A stretch of 53,601 bases of DNA, taken from positions 1 to 53,601 of the forward strand of contig CAMOOR010000007.1 in NCBI GenBank assembly GCA_946621635.1. The letters run 5' to 3'. This DNA is from Colimorpha sp002372855. Its GTDB lineage: Bacteria > Bacteroidota > Bacteroidia > Bacteroidales > P3. How positions within the stretch are numbered: the first letter of the stretch is position 1; every line of letters begins with the position of its first letter. The notes under the pieces are model-generated. The model did no database searches, was not told where the DNA came from, and saw nothing but the letters and a program-made list of their open reading frames with translations. Shown here piece by piece: positions 4,602 through 13,500 of this stretch. The translations under genes and the position numbers were made by a program.

Positions 4602-7154
4602 CTAAAAATAGAGCGTGTACCCCACACTGGGCAGGATGGGGAAGATGCTGAGCTGGACCAGGGCCGAGGGGTAGCCGTTGTAGGTCTCGGTGCGGGAGCG
4701 GTAGAGCATGTAGGGGTTCTGGCGGTTGTAGACGTTGTAGATGCTGACGCTGATGGTGCGGCGGGCGCGACGAAACTTGCGGTGGAAGTTGGCGCCGAGG
4801 TCGAGGCGGTGGTAGTTGGGCATGCGGTAGTTGTTGCGGCCCTCGACGACGCTGATGGTGTTGCGGCCCGGGGTGTCCTCGTCGTAGTCGTCGGGGTCCT
4901 CGAAGGCCGTGGGATAGGTCTGCGTGGCCAGCGAGGCGGCGTTGCCGGTGGAGAAGACCCAGGTGGCGCTGAGGTCGATGGTGGGGCTGACCTTGTAGGA
5001 GAGGACGATGGAGAGGTCGTGGCGACGGTCGTACTTGGCGGGGAAGGGGTCGCCGCCGTTGATGACCTGGCCCTCGCGGTCGAACTGGCGCATGGAGCGG
5101 CTCCAGGTGTAGCCGATCCATCCGGTGAGGTCGCCGAACTCGCGCTGGATGAGGAACTCGAGGCCGTAGCTCCAGCCGCGGCCGCTGTAGACGAGGTTCT
5201 CCCAGTTCTCGCTGGAGCCGAAGAAGGCGGCGCCGTCCTTGTACTCGATGAGATTGTCCATGCGCTTGTAGTAGGCCTCGATGCTGAAGTCGGCAATGCC
5301 GCTGAGGCTGTAGCTGACGCCGGCGGCAATCTGGTCGGAGGTCATGGGCTCGACGCGCTCGGTGACGGGGACCCAGAGGTCGGTGGGCAGGGTGACGGAG
5401 GTGGTGGAGAGGAGGTGGACATACTGCGACATGCGGGCGTAGCCGGCCTTGAAGGAGAGGTCGGGGGTGATGAGCACACGGCCCGAGAGGCGGGGCTGGA
5501 TGGAGTGGTAGAACTTGTCCTGCACGAAGAAGCCGCTGAGGTGGAGGCCGTAGTTGAGCTTGACGCTCTCGGTGATGGCCCAGTCGTCCTCGATGTAGGC
5601 CACGAACTCGTTGGCGGGCACGGTGCTGGAGATGATGGAGGAGTCGATCTGCAGGGCACGGTTCATCTGGATGGAGTCGAAGTAGTTGACGCTGGCGTTG
5701 GCCACCTCGGGGGTGAACCAGTGGCGTGTGGCCGAGGCGCCGAACTTGACGGTGTGCTCGGGCGTGGGGGTGAAGTCGAAATCGGAGCGCAGGGTGAACT
5801 CGCGGATGCCGGAGTTGTAGTCGCCGGTGATGGTGGAGGCATTGGTGGCGTTGGGGGTGGCCAGCTTCTCGACGGAGCCGACGATGTTGTTCTTGTACTG
5901 CGTGTAGGCGGCGGAGAGGTTCATGAAGATTTTGGGCGAGAGCTCGTAGTTCCAGCGCAGGGCGCCGACGAGGTTGCCCCAGAGGGTGGAGAAACCGAGG
6001 TTGATGTCCTCGTCGAGGGCGGTGACGGTGTGCACCTTGCCGTGGATTTTGTCGTCGCCCATGTAGAATGAGGCGTAGAGACGGCTCTTGTCGCTGAACT
6101 TGTGGGTGAACTTGGCGTTGATGTCGTAGAAATAGTATCCGGCGTCAAACTTGGCGTTTTCTGCCAGGGCGCCGCCAGGTTCGTCCTCGGTTTCGGAGGT
6201 GGCATCGTTGAGCCACATGATGGCGGGGATGACGAAGAGTTCGGCATAGGTGCGGCGGGCCGAGAGGGAGAAGGTGGTCTTCTCCTTGACGATGGGCCCT
6301 TCGAGGTTGAACTTGGCGGAGATGAGGCCCACCGAGAGGTTGCCGTGGATTTCCTTGTCGTTGCCGTTGTTCTGTGTGACGTCGAGCACAGCGCTCAGAC
6401 GGCCGCCGAAACGGGCGGGGAAGGAGCCTTTGTAGAGGGTGACGTTCTTGACGGCGTCGGTGTTGAAGGTGGAGAAGAAGCCGCCCATGTGGGTGACGTT
6501 GTAGAGGGGCACGCCGTCGAGGAGGAAGAGGTTCTCGTCGGGGCCGCCGCCGCGGACGTACATGCCGCTGTTGCCCTCGCTGCCGGTCTGCACTCCGGGC
6601 ATGAGCTGCAGGGCCTTGATGAGGTCGGCCTCGCCGAACATGACGGGCACGGACTTGATTTTCTCCACGGTCATCACGTTGGCACTCATCTGGGCGGAAC
6701 GGACGTCGCCGGTGCGCTCGGCGGTGATGACGACTTCGTTGAGGGTAACGCTGGAGGAGAGCTTGACGTTGAGCTCGCGGTTGGCGTCGAGCTTGAGGTT
6801 GAAGAATCGGGGTTCGTAGCCCACGAAGGAGACCTTGAGGTTGACGGAGTCGCGGCGCACGGTGAGGGAGTAGTGGCCGTAGACGTTGGTCACGGCTCCC
6901 TTGCCGCTGCGGGTGTCGAGCACAGTGGCGCCGATGAGGGTCTCGCCGGTGGCGGCGTCGGTGATGGTGCCGCTGATGGTGGCGTTCTGGGCCAGGGCTG
7001 CGAGAGGGAAGAGCAGCAGTAGCAGTATGCAACTGCGTGCCCAGCCCCGCAGGGGCGCAGGCCTACAGGCAGGGGTTTCAACCCCTGCACACCATACACG
7101 ATTCTGCCGGAACCCCGAAGGGGTGGCAGGTTTTTTATTTTTGTAAAAATGCAT
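4602..7154 (-). CDS. TonB-dependent outer-membrane receptor with carboxypeptidase-like N-domain
   Basis: An 850-residue SusC-like receptor. After the export signal (hydrophobic LLLLLFPLAALAQ, about residues 44-56) comes a carboxypeptidase-regulatory-like domain (ATISGTITDAATGETLIGAT onward, about 58-145), then the TonB plug (ADLIKALQLMPGV, MYVRGGGPDENLFLLDGVPLY) and a 22-strand-type barrel ending in aromatic residues (YTLYF). It should import a substrate across the outer membrane using TonB energy, with the DUF4249 lipoprotein as partner. The only ATG start in frame gives an n-region of about 40 residues; residues about 10-39 are encoded by a cluster of GC-rich palindromes at 7044-7124. The ORF also overlaps the 3' end of the transposase gene by 20 nt. 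This looks like a leader rebuilt by repeat insertion. Export may still work, but this is unproven. Confidence 0.88.
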   Translation of the reverse strand: MHFYKNKKPATPSGFRQNRVWCAGVETPACRPAPLRGWARSCILLLLLFPLAALAQNATISGTITDAATGETLIGATVLDTRSGKGAVTNVYGHYSLTVRRDSVNLKVSFVGYEPRFFNLKLDANRELNVKLSSSVTLNEVVITAERTGDVRSAQMSANVMTVEKIKSVPVMFGEADLIKALQLMPGVQTGSEGNSGMYVRGGGPDENLFLLDGVPLYNVTHMGGFFSTFNTDAVKNVTLYKGSFPARFGGRLSAVLDVTQNNGNDKEIHGNLSVGLISAKFNLEGPIVKEKTTFSLSARRTYAELFVIPAIMWLNDATSETEDEPGGALAENAKFDAGYYFYDINAKFTHKFSDKSRLYASFYMGDDKIHGKVHTVTALDEDINLGFSTLWGNLVGALRWNYELSPKIFMNLSAAYTQYKNNIVGSVEKLATPNATNASTITGDYNSGIREFTLRSDFDFTPTPEHTVKFGASATRHWFTPEVANASVNYFDSIQMNRALQIDSSIISSTVPANEFVAYIEDDWAITESVKLNYGLHLSGFFVQDKFYHSIQPRLSGRVLITPDLSFKAGYARMSQYVHLLSTTSVTLPTDLWVPVTERVEPMTSDQIAAGVSYSLSGIADFSIEAYYKRMDNLIEYKDGAAFFGSSENWENLVYSGRGWSYGLEFLIQREFGDLTGWIGYTWSRSMRQFDREGQVINGGDPFPAKYDRRHDLSIVLSYKVSPTIDLSATWVFSTGNAASLATQTYPTAFEDPDDYDEDTPGRNTISVVEGRNNYRMPNYHRLDLGANFHRKFRRARRTISVSIYNVYNRQNPYMLYRSRTETYNGYPSALVQLSIFPILPSVGYTLYF
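7044..7124. repeat. Cluster of three GC-rich REP-like palindromes in the TonB receptor leader
   Basis: Three stem-loops lie in 81 bp: GCCCCGCAGGGGC (7044-7056), GCAGGGGTTTCAACCCCTGC (7069-7088) and ACCCCGAAGGGGT (7112-7124). They flank the downstream side of the transposase gene. The segment GGCCTACA(G/A)GCAGGGGT reappears in inverted orientation at about 7682-7700 on the other side of the transposase, as expected for a REP/Y1-transposase unit. Confidence 0.75.
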
Positions 7155-7593
7155 ATCCTTCTGTATTATCTATATTATACGCTTTTGCGAACAAATCCAC
7201 TTCTTCACGAAAGGTTCTTTGTCTATGGTGTTCTTCCTGATTGGCAATATATCTCTTTGTCTTGTCCAACAAAGAAGGACTGACGGAGAAGGCCCCATAG
7301 CCTTCCTGCCAGGCGAATTTGGTGTATCGAGGAGAGATGCCTTTAATCCACTTGCTGCTTTTGGCCTTGACTGTTCGGGCGAAATCGGCCACAGTGACGG
7401 TCGGGGGAACAGAAACCAGGGCATGCACATGGTCGGATACACCGCCAACAATAAACGAGATGCCGCCAAGCGAACGAACGATGCCACCTATGTAATCGAA
7501 CAAGCGTGGCAGGTCGTCACGGCTAACAGTGACTCCATCATATTTGACATGGAATACCAGGTGGATATCGTTCTTTACAAGTGAGTTGGGCAT
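7135..7593 (-). CDS. IS200/REP-associated Y1 (HUH) transposase
   Basis: A 152-residue protein from ATG 7593 (MPNSLVKNDIHLVFHVKYDG). It has the HUH metal-binding motif as DHVHALVSV, preceded by GGVSD, and the catalytic tyrosine helix KTKRYIANQEEHH. These belong to single-strand Y1 transposases of the IS200/IS605 and REP-associated (RAYT) group. The length is normal for the family and no frameshift is seen, so it may be active. GC-rich palindromes lie on both sides, in FolK's tail and the TonB receptor leader, in inverted orientation, consistent with a REP-transposase partnership. It sits 7 nt after folK and overlaps the TonB receptor by 20 nt. A 22-residue upstream extension is in frame, but it is repeat-encoded and rejected. 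Confidence 0.88.
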   Translation of the reverse strand: MPNSLVKNDIHLVFHVKYDGVTVSRDDLPRLFDYIGGIVRSLGGISFIVGGVSDHVHALVSVPPTVTVADFARTVKAKSSKWIKGISPRYTKFAWQEGYGAFSVSPSLLDKTKRYIANQEEHHRQRTFREEVDLFAKAYNIDNTEGYAFLQK

Positions 7594-7600
7594 GGCAGAG

Positions 7601-8218
7601 TCATTCGTTAGGGGGTCCTTCCACCCCCTGCGGGGGTTCCATGGACACTTCCGTATCATCTACAGGGGTTTCGCTTTGCTCCACCCCTGCTTGTAGGCCC
7701 AGCACCCCCTGCGGGGGTTCCTTCAAAAGGGCTCGCACCGTTTTTTTCAATACGGGGTGGACGTAGTCCGGCATGATTTCGGCCAGAGGTTCGAGGACGA
7801 AGCGACGAAGGTGCATGCGGGGATGGGGGATGACGAGGTCGGGGGTGTCAATAACGTCGTGGTCGAAGAAGATGAGGTCGATGTCGATGGGACGGGAATG
7901 GTAGGTGCGTGCCCCTTGGGTCGCGCCAGACGACGAAGCCTGCGGGCGCTGGCGGCCGAGGTCTTTTTCTATGTCGAGGGCTTCGCGGAGGGCTTCGTGG
8001 GCGGACAGGGGGGTGGAGACCAGGAGGGCCTGGTTGAGGAAGTTCTCCACCTTCCGCTCCCCGTTCTCCTCTTCGAAGGTGCCCCAGGGTTCAGTCTCGT
8101 AGATGCGGGAAAAGGAAACGACAGAGCCGATACGTTGCCGTATCTGCTCTGTCGCTTGCTGTATCAACAGATGGCGGTCGCCTTGGTTGCCGCCGATGAG
8201 TAGGGCCAGACGATGCAT
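7601..8218 (-). CDS. folK: HPPK (folate synthesis) with a repeat-encoded C-terminal tail
   Basis: 6-hydroxymethyl-7,8-dihydropterin pyrophosphokinase transfers pyrophosphate from ATP in folate synthesis. Visible motifs: LLIGGNQGDR near the start, YETEPWG, NFLNQALLVST and the catalytic RPIDIDLIFFD, followed by IPHPRMHLRRFVLEPL. The normal enzyme is about 160 residues; this ORF is 205. The extra 40 residues after VRALLKE contain EPPQGV twice and are encoded by the palindrome cluster at 7623-7718. The start overlaps the glnA stop by one base (TGATG), so translation is coupled to glnA. The tail is probably a side effect of repeat insertion that removed the original stop; the catalytic core is intact. 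Confidence 0.92.
   Translation of the reverse strand: MHRLALLIGGNQGDRHLLIQQATEQIRQRIGSVVSFSRIYETEPWGTFEEENGERKVENFLNQALLVSTPLSAHEALREALDIEKDLGRQRPQASSSGATQGARTYHSRPIDIDLIFFDHDVIDTPDLVIPHPRMHLRRFVLEPLAEIMPDYVHPVLKKTVRALLKEPPQGVLGLQAGVEQSETPVDDTEVSMEPPQGVEGPPNE
7623..7718. repeat. REP-like palindrome cluster in the folK 3' end
   Basis: Two identical 15-bp palindromes ACCCCCTGCGGGGGT (7623-7637 and 7704-7718) bracket an imperfect hairpin at 7660-7697 (stem CTACAGGGGT with ACCCCTGCTTGTAG). They are translated as the FolK tail, where the duplicated palindrome gives the repeated EPPQGV peptide. They mirror the cluster on the other side of the Y1 transposase. Confidence 0.75.
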
Positions 8219-9723
8219 CAGCCGCAGTGTAAGAAGCGCTCCACGAGGGTCAGGGTCTTCTCGGAGTCCTTGCCGATGTCGGCGCGGAGGGTGCGGTCGT
8301 CGAAGGCGCGGAGCTGCTTGATGATGCCGTCGATGAGTGCGGGGGCGAAGATGCCGTCCTGCTCGTAGAGGGCACGGTCGCGCTCCAGCAGGTCGGCACT
8401 GGCGGCACAGCTGTCGGGCAGCACGTCGAGACGGCTGAGGACATCCTCGTGCTCGAAGATGTTGACGCTGACGTAGCGGTCCTTAGCATACTGGATGGCG
8501 TCGTTCATCTCGAAGCCGTGGCGGGCGGCAACGGTCATACCGGCCAGGAGCAGGTAGACGTTGGCGGAGCCGTCGGGCGTGCGGAGTTCGATGGTCTGCT
8601 TGTAGGAGAAGTCGACGGGGTCTTTGCTCTCCAGGGGGTTGGCGTGGGCCATCATGTTGCCGGAGCCTTTGTTCCAACCCAGCGGCACACGCACCATGGC
8701 GGAGCGGTTGCGGTCGCCCCAGCAGATGTTGGTGGGAGCCTCCTGGTGGGGCACCAGGCGGAAGTAGGAGGTGGGGTTGGTGTTGCCGAACGCGGTGAGG
8801 GAACCGGCGAGGCTGAGGATGCCGGCCATGGTCTTCAGGGCCACATCGCTGAGGCCATTCTCGCCGACGTACATATTCTTGCCGTCCTTGCTGACGCGGG
8901 TGTGGATGTGCATGCCGCTACCGGCCTTGCCGACGGTGATCTTGGGAGCGAAGGTGACGGTGACGCCCTGTTCGTAGGCCAGTTCGCGCATCATCCATTT
9001 GGCGATGACCAGCTGGTCGGCGGCAGCTTCGAGGTCGGTGGGAAGGAACTCAATCTCGTTCTGCTCGTACATCAGGTCGCCATGGGTGAAGTTGCCCACC
9101 TCGCTGTGGCCGTACTTGATTTCGCCACCGGCGGAGGCAATCATGCGCATGGCCTCGGTGCGGAAGGTCTCGAACTTGCAGAAGGGCATGGAGACATGGT
9201 AGCCGTGCTGGTCCTCGGGCAGGTACTCGTCCTCCTTGGAGGCGATGACGTAGTACTCCAGCTCGCCCATCACCTGGAACTCCATGCCGCCGGTGGCCTC
9301 GCGGAAGGCGCGGGCAGCTTTCTGCAGGGTGTACTCGGGGGCCATCTCGAAGGGCTCGCCGTCCTTGTTGTAGAAGGAGCAGAGGAGGTCGAGGGTAGGC
9401 ACCTGGGTGAAGGGGTCGAGGAAAGCGGTGCGGAAGCGGGGGATGACATAGAGGTCGCTGTTGCCGGCCTCGATGTAGGGGAAGAGGCTGGAGCCGTCGA
9501 CACGCTCGCCGGAGGTGAGGACCTCGTCGGCATGCTCGAGGCTCTGGATGACGAAGTTGAGGGTGTGCAGACGCCCATCGTCGGCCATGTAGCGGAAGTT
9601 GATCATCTCAATCTGGAACTCCTCGATGACCTTGAGGATATCGGCCTTGGTGAATTCCTTCATGGGTTTCTGCAGGAAGCTGACCAAGGGGTTGGGGTTG
9701 AATTTGAGTTTTTCCTGTGTCAT
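8218..9723 (-). CDS. glnA: Glutamine synthetase (type I)
   Basis: A 501-residue glutamine synthetase that joins ammonia to glutamate using ATP. Signatures include the beta-grasp region with GERVDGSSLFPY, the metal-binding GELEYYVI, GKAGSGMHIHTRV (catalytic GSGMHxH), NPTSYFRLVPHQEAP and RNRSAMVRVPLGW. It lacks the classical adenylylation loop sequence NLYDLP near the C-terminus, so control by adenylylation is unlikely. It is the first gene of a run with folK (one-base overlap), the transposase, the TonB receptor and DUF4249. Linkage of glutamine synthetase to folK has no clear metabolic logic. No convincing -7 box was found immediately upstream. Confidence 0.95.
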   Translation of the reverse strand: MTQEKLKFNPNPLVSFLQKPMKEFTKADILKVIEEFQIEMINFRYMADDGRLHTLNFVIQSLEHADEVLTSGERVDGSSLFPYIEAGNSDLYVIPRFRTAFLDPFTQVPTLDLLCSFYNKDGEPFEMAPEYTLQKAARAFREATGGMEFQVMGELEYYVIASKEDEYLPEDQHGYHVSMPFCKFETFRTEAMRMIASAGGEIKYGHSEVGNFTHGDLMYEQNEIEFLPTDLEAAADQLVIAKWMMRELAYEQGVTVTFAPKITVGKAGSGMHIHTRVSKDGKNMYVGENGLSDVALKTMAGILSLAGSLTAFGNTNPTSYFRLVPHQEAPTNICWGDRNRSAMVRVPLGWNKGSGNMMAHANPLESKDPVDFSYKQTIELRTPDGSANVYLLLAGMTVAARHGFEMNDAIQYAKDRYVSVNIFEHEDVLSRLDVLPDSCAASADLLERDRALYEQDGIFAPALIDGIIKQLRAFDDRTLRADIGKDSEKTLTLVERFLHCG

Positions 9724-9821
9724 GATATATATGTTGATTTTAAAATTGGTTTAGGGATAACGGCACGGCGATACAATTATTGTGCATGGTGGAAGAAAAA
9801 AATGTTGGGTCCGCGCAGCAT

Positions 9822-10029
9822 CCAGCCACGTAGTGGCGACAGTCGCTAGCCGTGGGCGTAAGCCCACGGGCAGAAGCAGGAACGGCAACCGAGCCCTGCA
9901 AGGGCGGCACCAAAACAAACGACAGAAAACCCCACCCGTGCCGCCCCTACGGGGCTGGAAACAATGCTTTTCACCTGTCATCCGTGGGCTTACGCCCACG
10001 GCTAGCAACTGTCGTCACTCCGTGGCTCG
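9822..10029. repeat. 208-bp nested inverted repeat (MITE/REPIN-like)
   Basis: The outer arms, 9822-9869 and 9982-10029, are 48-bp inverted copies with about 5 mismatches, each holding the palindrome CCGTGGGCGTAAGCCCACGG. Inside them a second inverted pair (GCCCTGCAAGGGCGGCAC about 9893-9910 and GTGCCGCCCCTACGGGGCT about 9938-9956) can also pair, so the whole segment folds as one long hairpin. No ORF of note. It resembles a two-REP mobile unit. It forms part of the 810-nt gene-free stretch between glnA and the giant surface-protein gene. Confidence 0.8.
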
Positions 10030-10081
10030 AACGCCACACACAGCAGTGCGGCGAGCATCAAACCTACCCCATCCCTCCCAA

Positions 10082-10228
10082 AGAGGGGTCGAAGAGGTAC
10101 ATAATTCGGCATTTCTTATATCGTTCTTATATCGTTCTCATATACTTCTCATATACTTCTTATATAGGTGATATAAGAAGTATATGAGAAGTATATAGGA
10201 ACGATATAAGAAGGGCCGAATTTGACCC
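10082..10228. repeat. Palindromic 11-bp iteron element, copy 1
   Basis: A dispersed element of about 150 bp. Its left end is AGAGGGGTCGAAGAGG plus ATTCGGC, followed by five 11-bp units (TTCTTATATCG, TTCTTATATCG, TTCTCATATAC, TTCTCATATAC, TTCTTATATAG), a short GTGATA centre and the same units inverted, ending GGGCCGAATTTGACCC. Near-identical copies are at 41769-41919 and, inverted and cut by the window end, at 53551-53601. The outer arms form an inverted repeat (AGAGGGGTC with GACCCCTCT in copy 2). No coding potential is likely. Confidence 0.88.
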
Positions 10229-10249
10229 AAGTTTGACCCCAGTCAAACA

Positions 10250-10470
10250 ATTAGAAATTAGGAATTAGAAATTAGGAATTAATTAAAAATTAGGAATTAG
10301 AAATTAGAAATTAGAAATTAATTAGAAATTAGAAATTAGAAATTAGAAATTAGAAATTAGAAATTAGAAATTAGAAATTAGAAATTAGAAATTGATTTTA
10401 ATTATTTATTTTTAATTTCCCCAATTCCTAATTCCTAATTTCTAATTCCTCATTTCTAATTCCTAATTAA
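10250..10470. repeat. Long hairpin of ATTAGAA tandem repeats
   Basis: About 20 units of the 7-bp sequence ATTAGAA (with ATTAGGA variants) fill 10250-10393. After an A/T spacer, the same motif appears inverted (TTCCTAATTTCTAAT) to 10470. The two blocks can form a long imperfect hairpin between the iteron element and the terminator of the giant gene. Copy number is likely to vary between strains. Confidence 0.85.
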
Positions 10471-10479
10471 CAAAAAGGG

Positions 10480-10511
10480 AAAGGGCTCCGGAGGTTGATC
10501 CGGAGCCCTTT
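10480..10511 (-). terminator. Terminator of the giant surface-protein gene
   Basis: A 13-bp perfect stem (10480-10492 with 10499-10511, AAAGGGCTCCGGA/TCCGGAGCCCTTT) and a 6-nt loop are followed on the minus strand by CCCUUUUUG. It lies 23 nt past the stop codon. Confidence 0.88.
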
Positions 10512-10533
10512 CGGGGATTAGCGTTATGCGAGG

Positions 10534-13500
10534 TTAGCGAACCACGACGACGCGCTTGGCAGGAGCATTGCCGACCTTGACGAGGTAGACACCAGTGGTG
10601 TTCATGGTGAACTCGACGGTCTCGGTGGCGTTGGCCTGCGTGCGGACGACACGGCCGTTGACATCGTAGACATAGATATCCATGTTCTCAGCACCCTTGA
10701 CGATGATCTTGCTGTCAGCACTGTAGATGGCGACGTTGGCGTCCTCGGCGTCCTCGATGCCCGTAGGATCGGCCTCGAAGTAGGCGACGAGTTCAACATC
10801 GGCCTCGGCGGTGAAGATGTAGTGGTCATCGGTGGTACCGTCGCTCCAGCGGACGAAGTGGTAGCCGCTGTTGGCGACAGCCGTGAGGGTCACCGTGGCA
10901 CCGGCAGCATATTCGCCGCTACCGAGGACGGTACCCATGGTCTCGTCGTTGGAGGTGGCGCTGATGGTGTAGTTGATGGCCTCGAAGTTGGCGGTAAGGG
11001 TGGTGTCGGACTCGACGGTGATGGTGACGGTCTCGGTGGTGGCGCCGTTGCTCCAGCCGGCGAAGCGGAAGCCGTCGTTGGCCTCAGCAGTGGCGGTGAA
11101 GGTTTCGCCAGCGGCGACGGTGAAGGTACCGGCGGGGTTGACGTTACCCATGGCGGCGTTGTTGGTGCCGACGGTCACGGTGTAGGTCTGAGTCTCGATG
11201 GTGAGGATGAGGGTGACAACGCTGTCGCAACCGTTAACGGTCTGGCCGTTGAAGGTGTACTCGCCGCTCTCGGTGTAGACATTGCCATTCCACTCGTAGC
11301 TGCCGACGGCGGTAGTTTCGATGGTGGAGATGGAGCTGCTGTTGATCGTGAGGTTGAGGGTGACAGTGCTGTCGCAGTGGGCTGCAGAACCGTTCTCGAA
11401 GGTGTAGAGGTAGGTACCCGTGGAGGTGTACTCAACACCGTTGGTCTCCCAGGTGTAGGTGTCGCAGGCGGTGACGTCGAGGACAGTGTTGACAGCCTGG
11501 TTGATGGTGAGGTGGAGGGTGACGGTGCTGTCGCAGCCGTTAGCGGTCATGAGGTTGAGGGTGTAGTCGCCGCTCTGGGTGTAGAACTCGCCGTTCCATT
11601 CGAAGCTGCCGCAGGCAACAGCGGTGCTGTCGCCACCGGCGACGGACTCGAGGACAGTGAGCTGGAGGGTGACGATGCTGTCGCAACCGTTGACGCTGGT
11701 GGTGGTGTAGGTGTACTCGCCGGAGGCGTCGTAGGTCTGACCGTTCCACTCGTAGCTACCGCAGGCGGTGGCGGTGACGGTCTCGGTCACAGCGCCGCTG
11801 ATGGTGAGGGTGAGGGTGGCGGTGGCATCGCAGCCGTTGGCATCGGTGATGCTGGCGGTGTAGACGCCGCTCTCGGTGTAGGTCTGGTTGTTGACGTTCC
11901 AGGTGTACTCGGAGCAGGCCTGGGCGGTCTCTTCAACGTTGACCGGAGTGTTGATGGTCAGGGTGAGGGTGACGACGCTGTCGCAACCGTTGGCGTTGGT
12001 GGTGGTGTAGGTGTAGACACCGCTTTCATCGTAGGTGTTGCCGTTCCAGGAGTAGGAGCCGCAAGCCTCGGCGGTGACGGCGCCGGTGGTGGCGTTGTTG
12101 ATGGTCAGGTGCAGCGTGGCGGTGCTGTCGCAGCCACCTTCAGTGGTCAGGTGGACGGGGTAGTCGCCGCTGGCGGTGTAGGTGTTGCCGTTCCAGGTGT
12201 AGCTGCCGCAGGCAACCTGGGTCTCTTCACCGGTGATGTTGATGGCGTCGAAGATGGCCATGAGGGTCACGTTCTCGGTGGCGGTGAAGATGTAGGGGTT
12301 GTCGGTGCTGACGACGGTGTTGCCGTTCATCCAGCCAGTGAACTGGTAGCAGTTGTTGGGAGTGGCGGTGAGGGTAACCTGGGCGCCATCGGCATAGGAG
12401 CCGGTGCCTTCAACAGTACCGTTGATGGCGGTGGCACCGATGTAGTACTCGGCGGGAGGCAGGGCCTCGAAGAGGGCGGTGAACTCCATGTTGCCGGTGA
12501 TGGTGATGGTGCGCGGGTTGGTGACGACATCGTCGTTCCACTGGACGAAGCGGTAGCCTTCGTTGGCGTTGGCGTTGATGACAACCTCAGTGCCGAAGGG
12601 GTACTCGCCGGCGCCGGTCACAGAGCCCATGGTGGCATCGGCCAGGAGGGTCAGGGTGAAGTTCTCGGCGGTGAAGCGGGCGGTGAGGGTGACATTGTCG
12701 GTCACGGTGTACTCGAAGGGGTTGGCCTCGGAGAGGAGGGTGGTGTTGGTCTCGTCGTACCAGCCAGCGAAGCCGTAGCCCGTGGCGGGAGTGGCGAAGA
12801 GGGTGGCCACCTGGTTCTCATAGAAGGTGCCGGCGTTGCCGGTGACGGCGCCATGCTCAGCGATGACGGTAACGGTGTACTCGGCATCGGTGCGGAAGCT
12901 GGCGGTGTAGGTCACTTCGCCGTCGACGGTGACGGTGCGGGTGGCATCGGTGTTGCCGTCGTTCCACTGCAGGAAGGTGAAGCCTTCGTTGGCAACGGCG
13001 CTAATCTCGACCTGGGTACCATAGGGGTAGATACCACTACCGGTGGCGGTACCGCGCTCCTCATTGTCGCTGACGACGGTGAGGGCGAAGTCGTGGAAGT
13101 TGAAGTTGGCAACGTAGTTGGCATTGTCGGTGATCTGGACGGTGGCGGGGTTTTCGGTGGAGACTTCGGTGCCATTGAGGGTCCAGTTGATGAAGTCGTA
13201 GCCATACTCGGCGGGAACAGCGGTCAGGACAACCTCTTCCTCGTAGGCGGCGACATAGGAGGTCTGCTCGGCGTCGTCATTGATGTAGGCAGTGCCCATG
13301 ACGTCGTTGTTGCTGGCCACGGTGACGGCGAAGCCGACGAAGTTGAAGTTGGCGGTGAGGGTGGTGTTCTCAACGATAGGCATGCTGAAGGAGGCCTCGG
13401 TGGAGACTTCTTCGCCGTTGTTGGTCCAGTTGACGAACTCGTAGCCCAGGTTGGGAGTGGCGGTGAAGGTCACGTTGGTGTTGGGCAGCACGGTGTTGTG

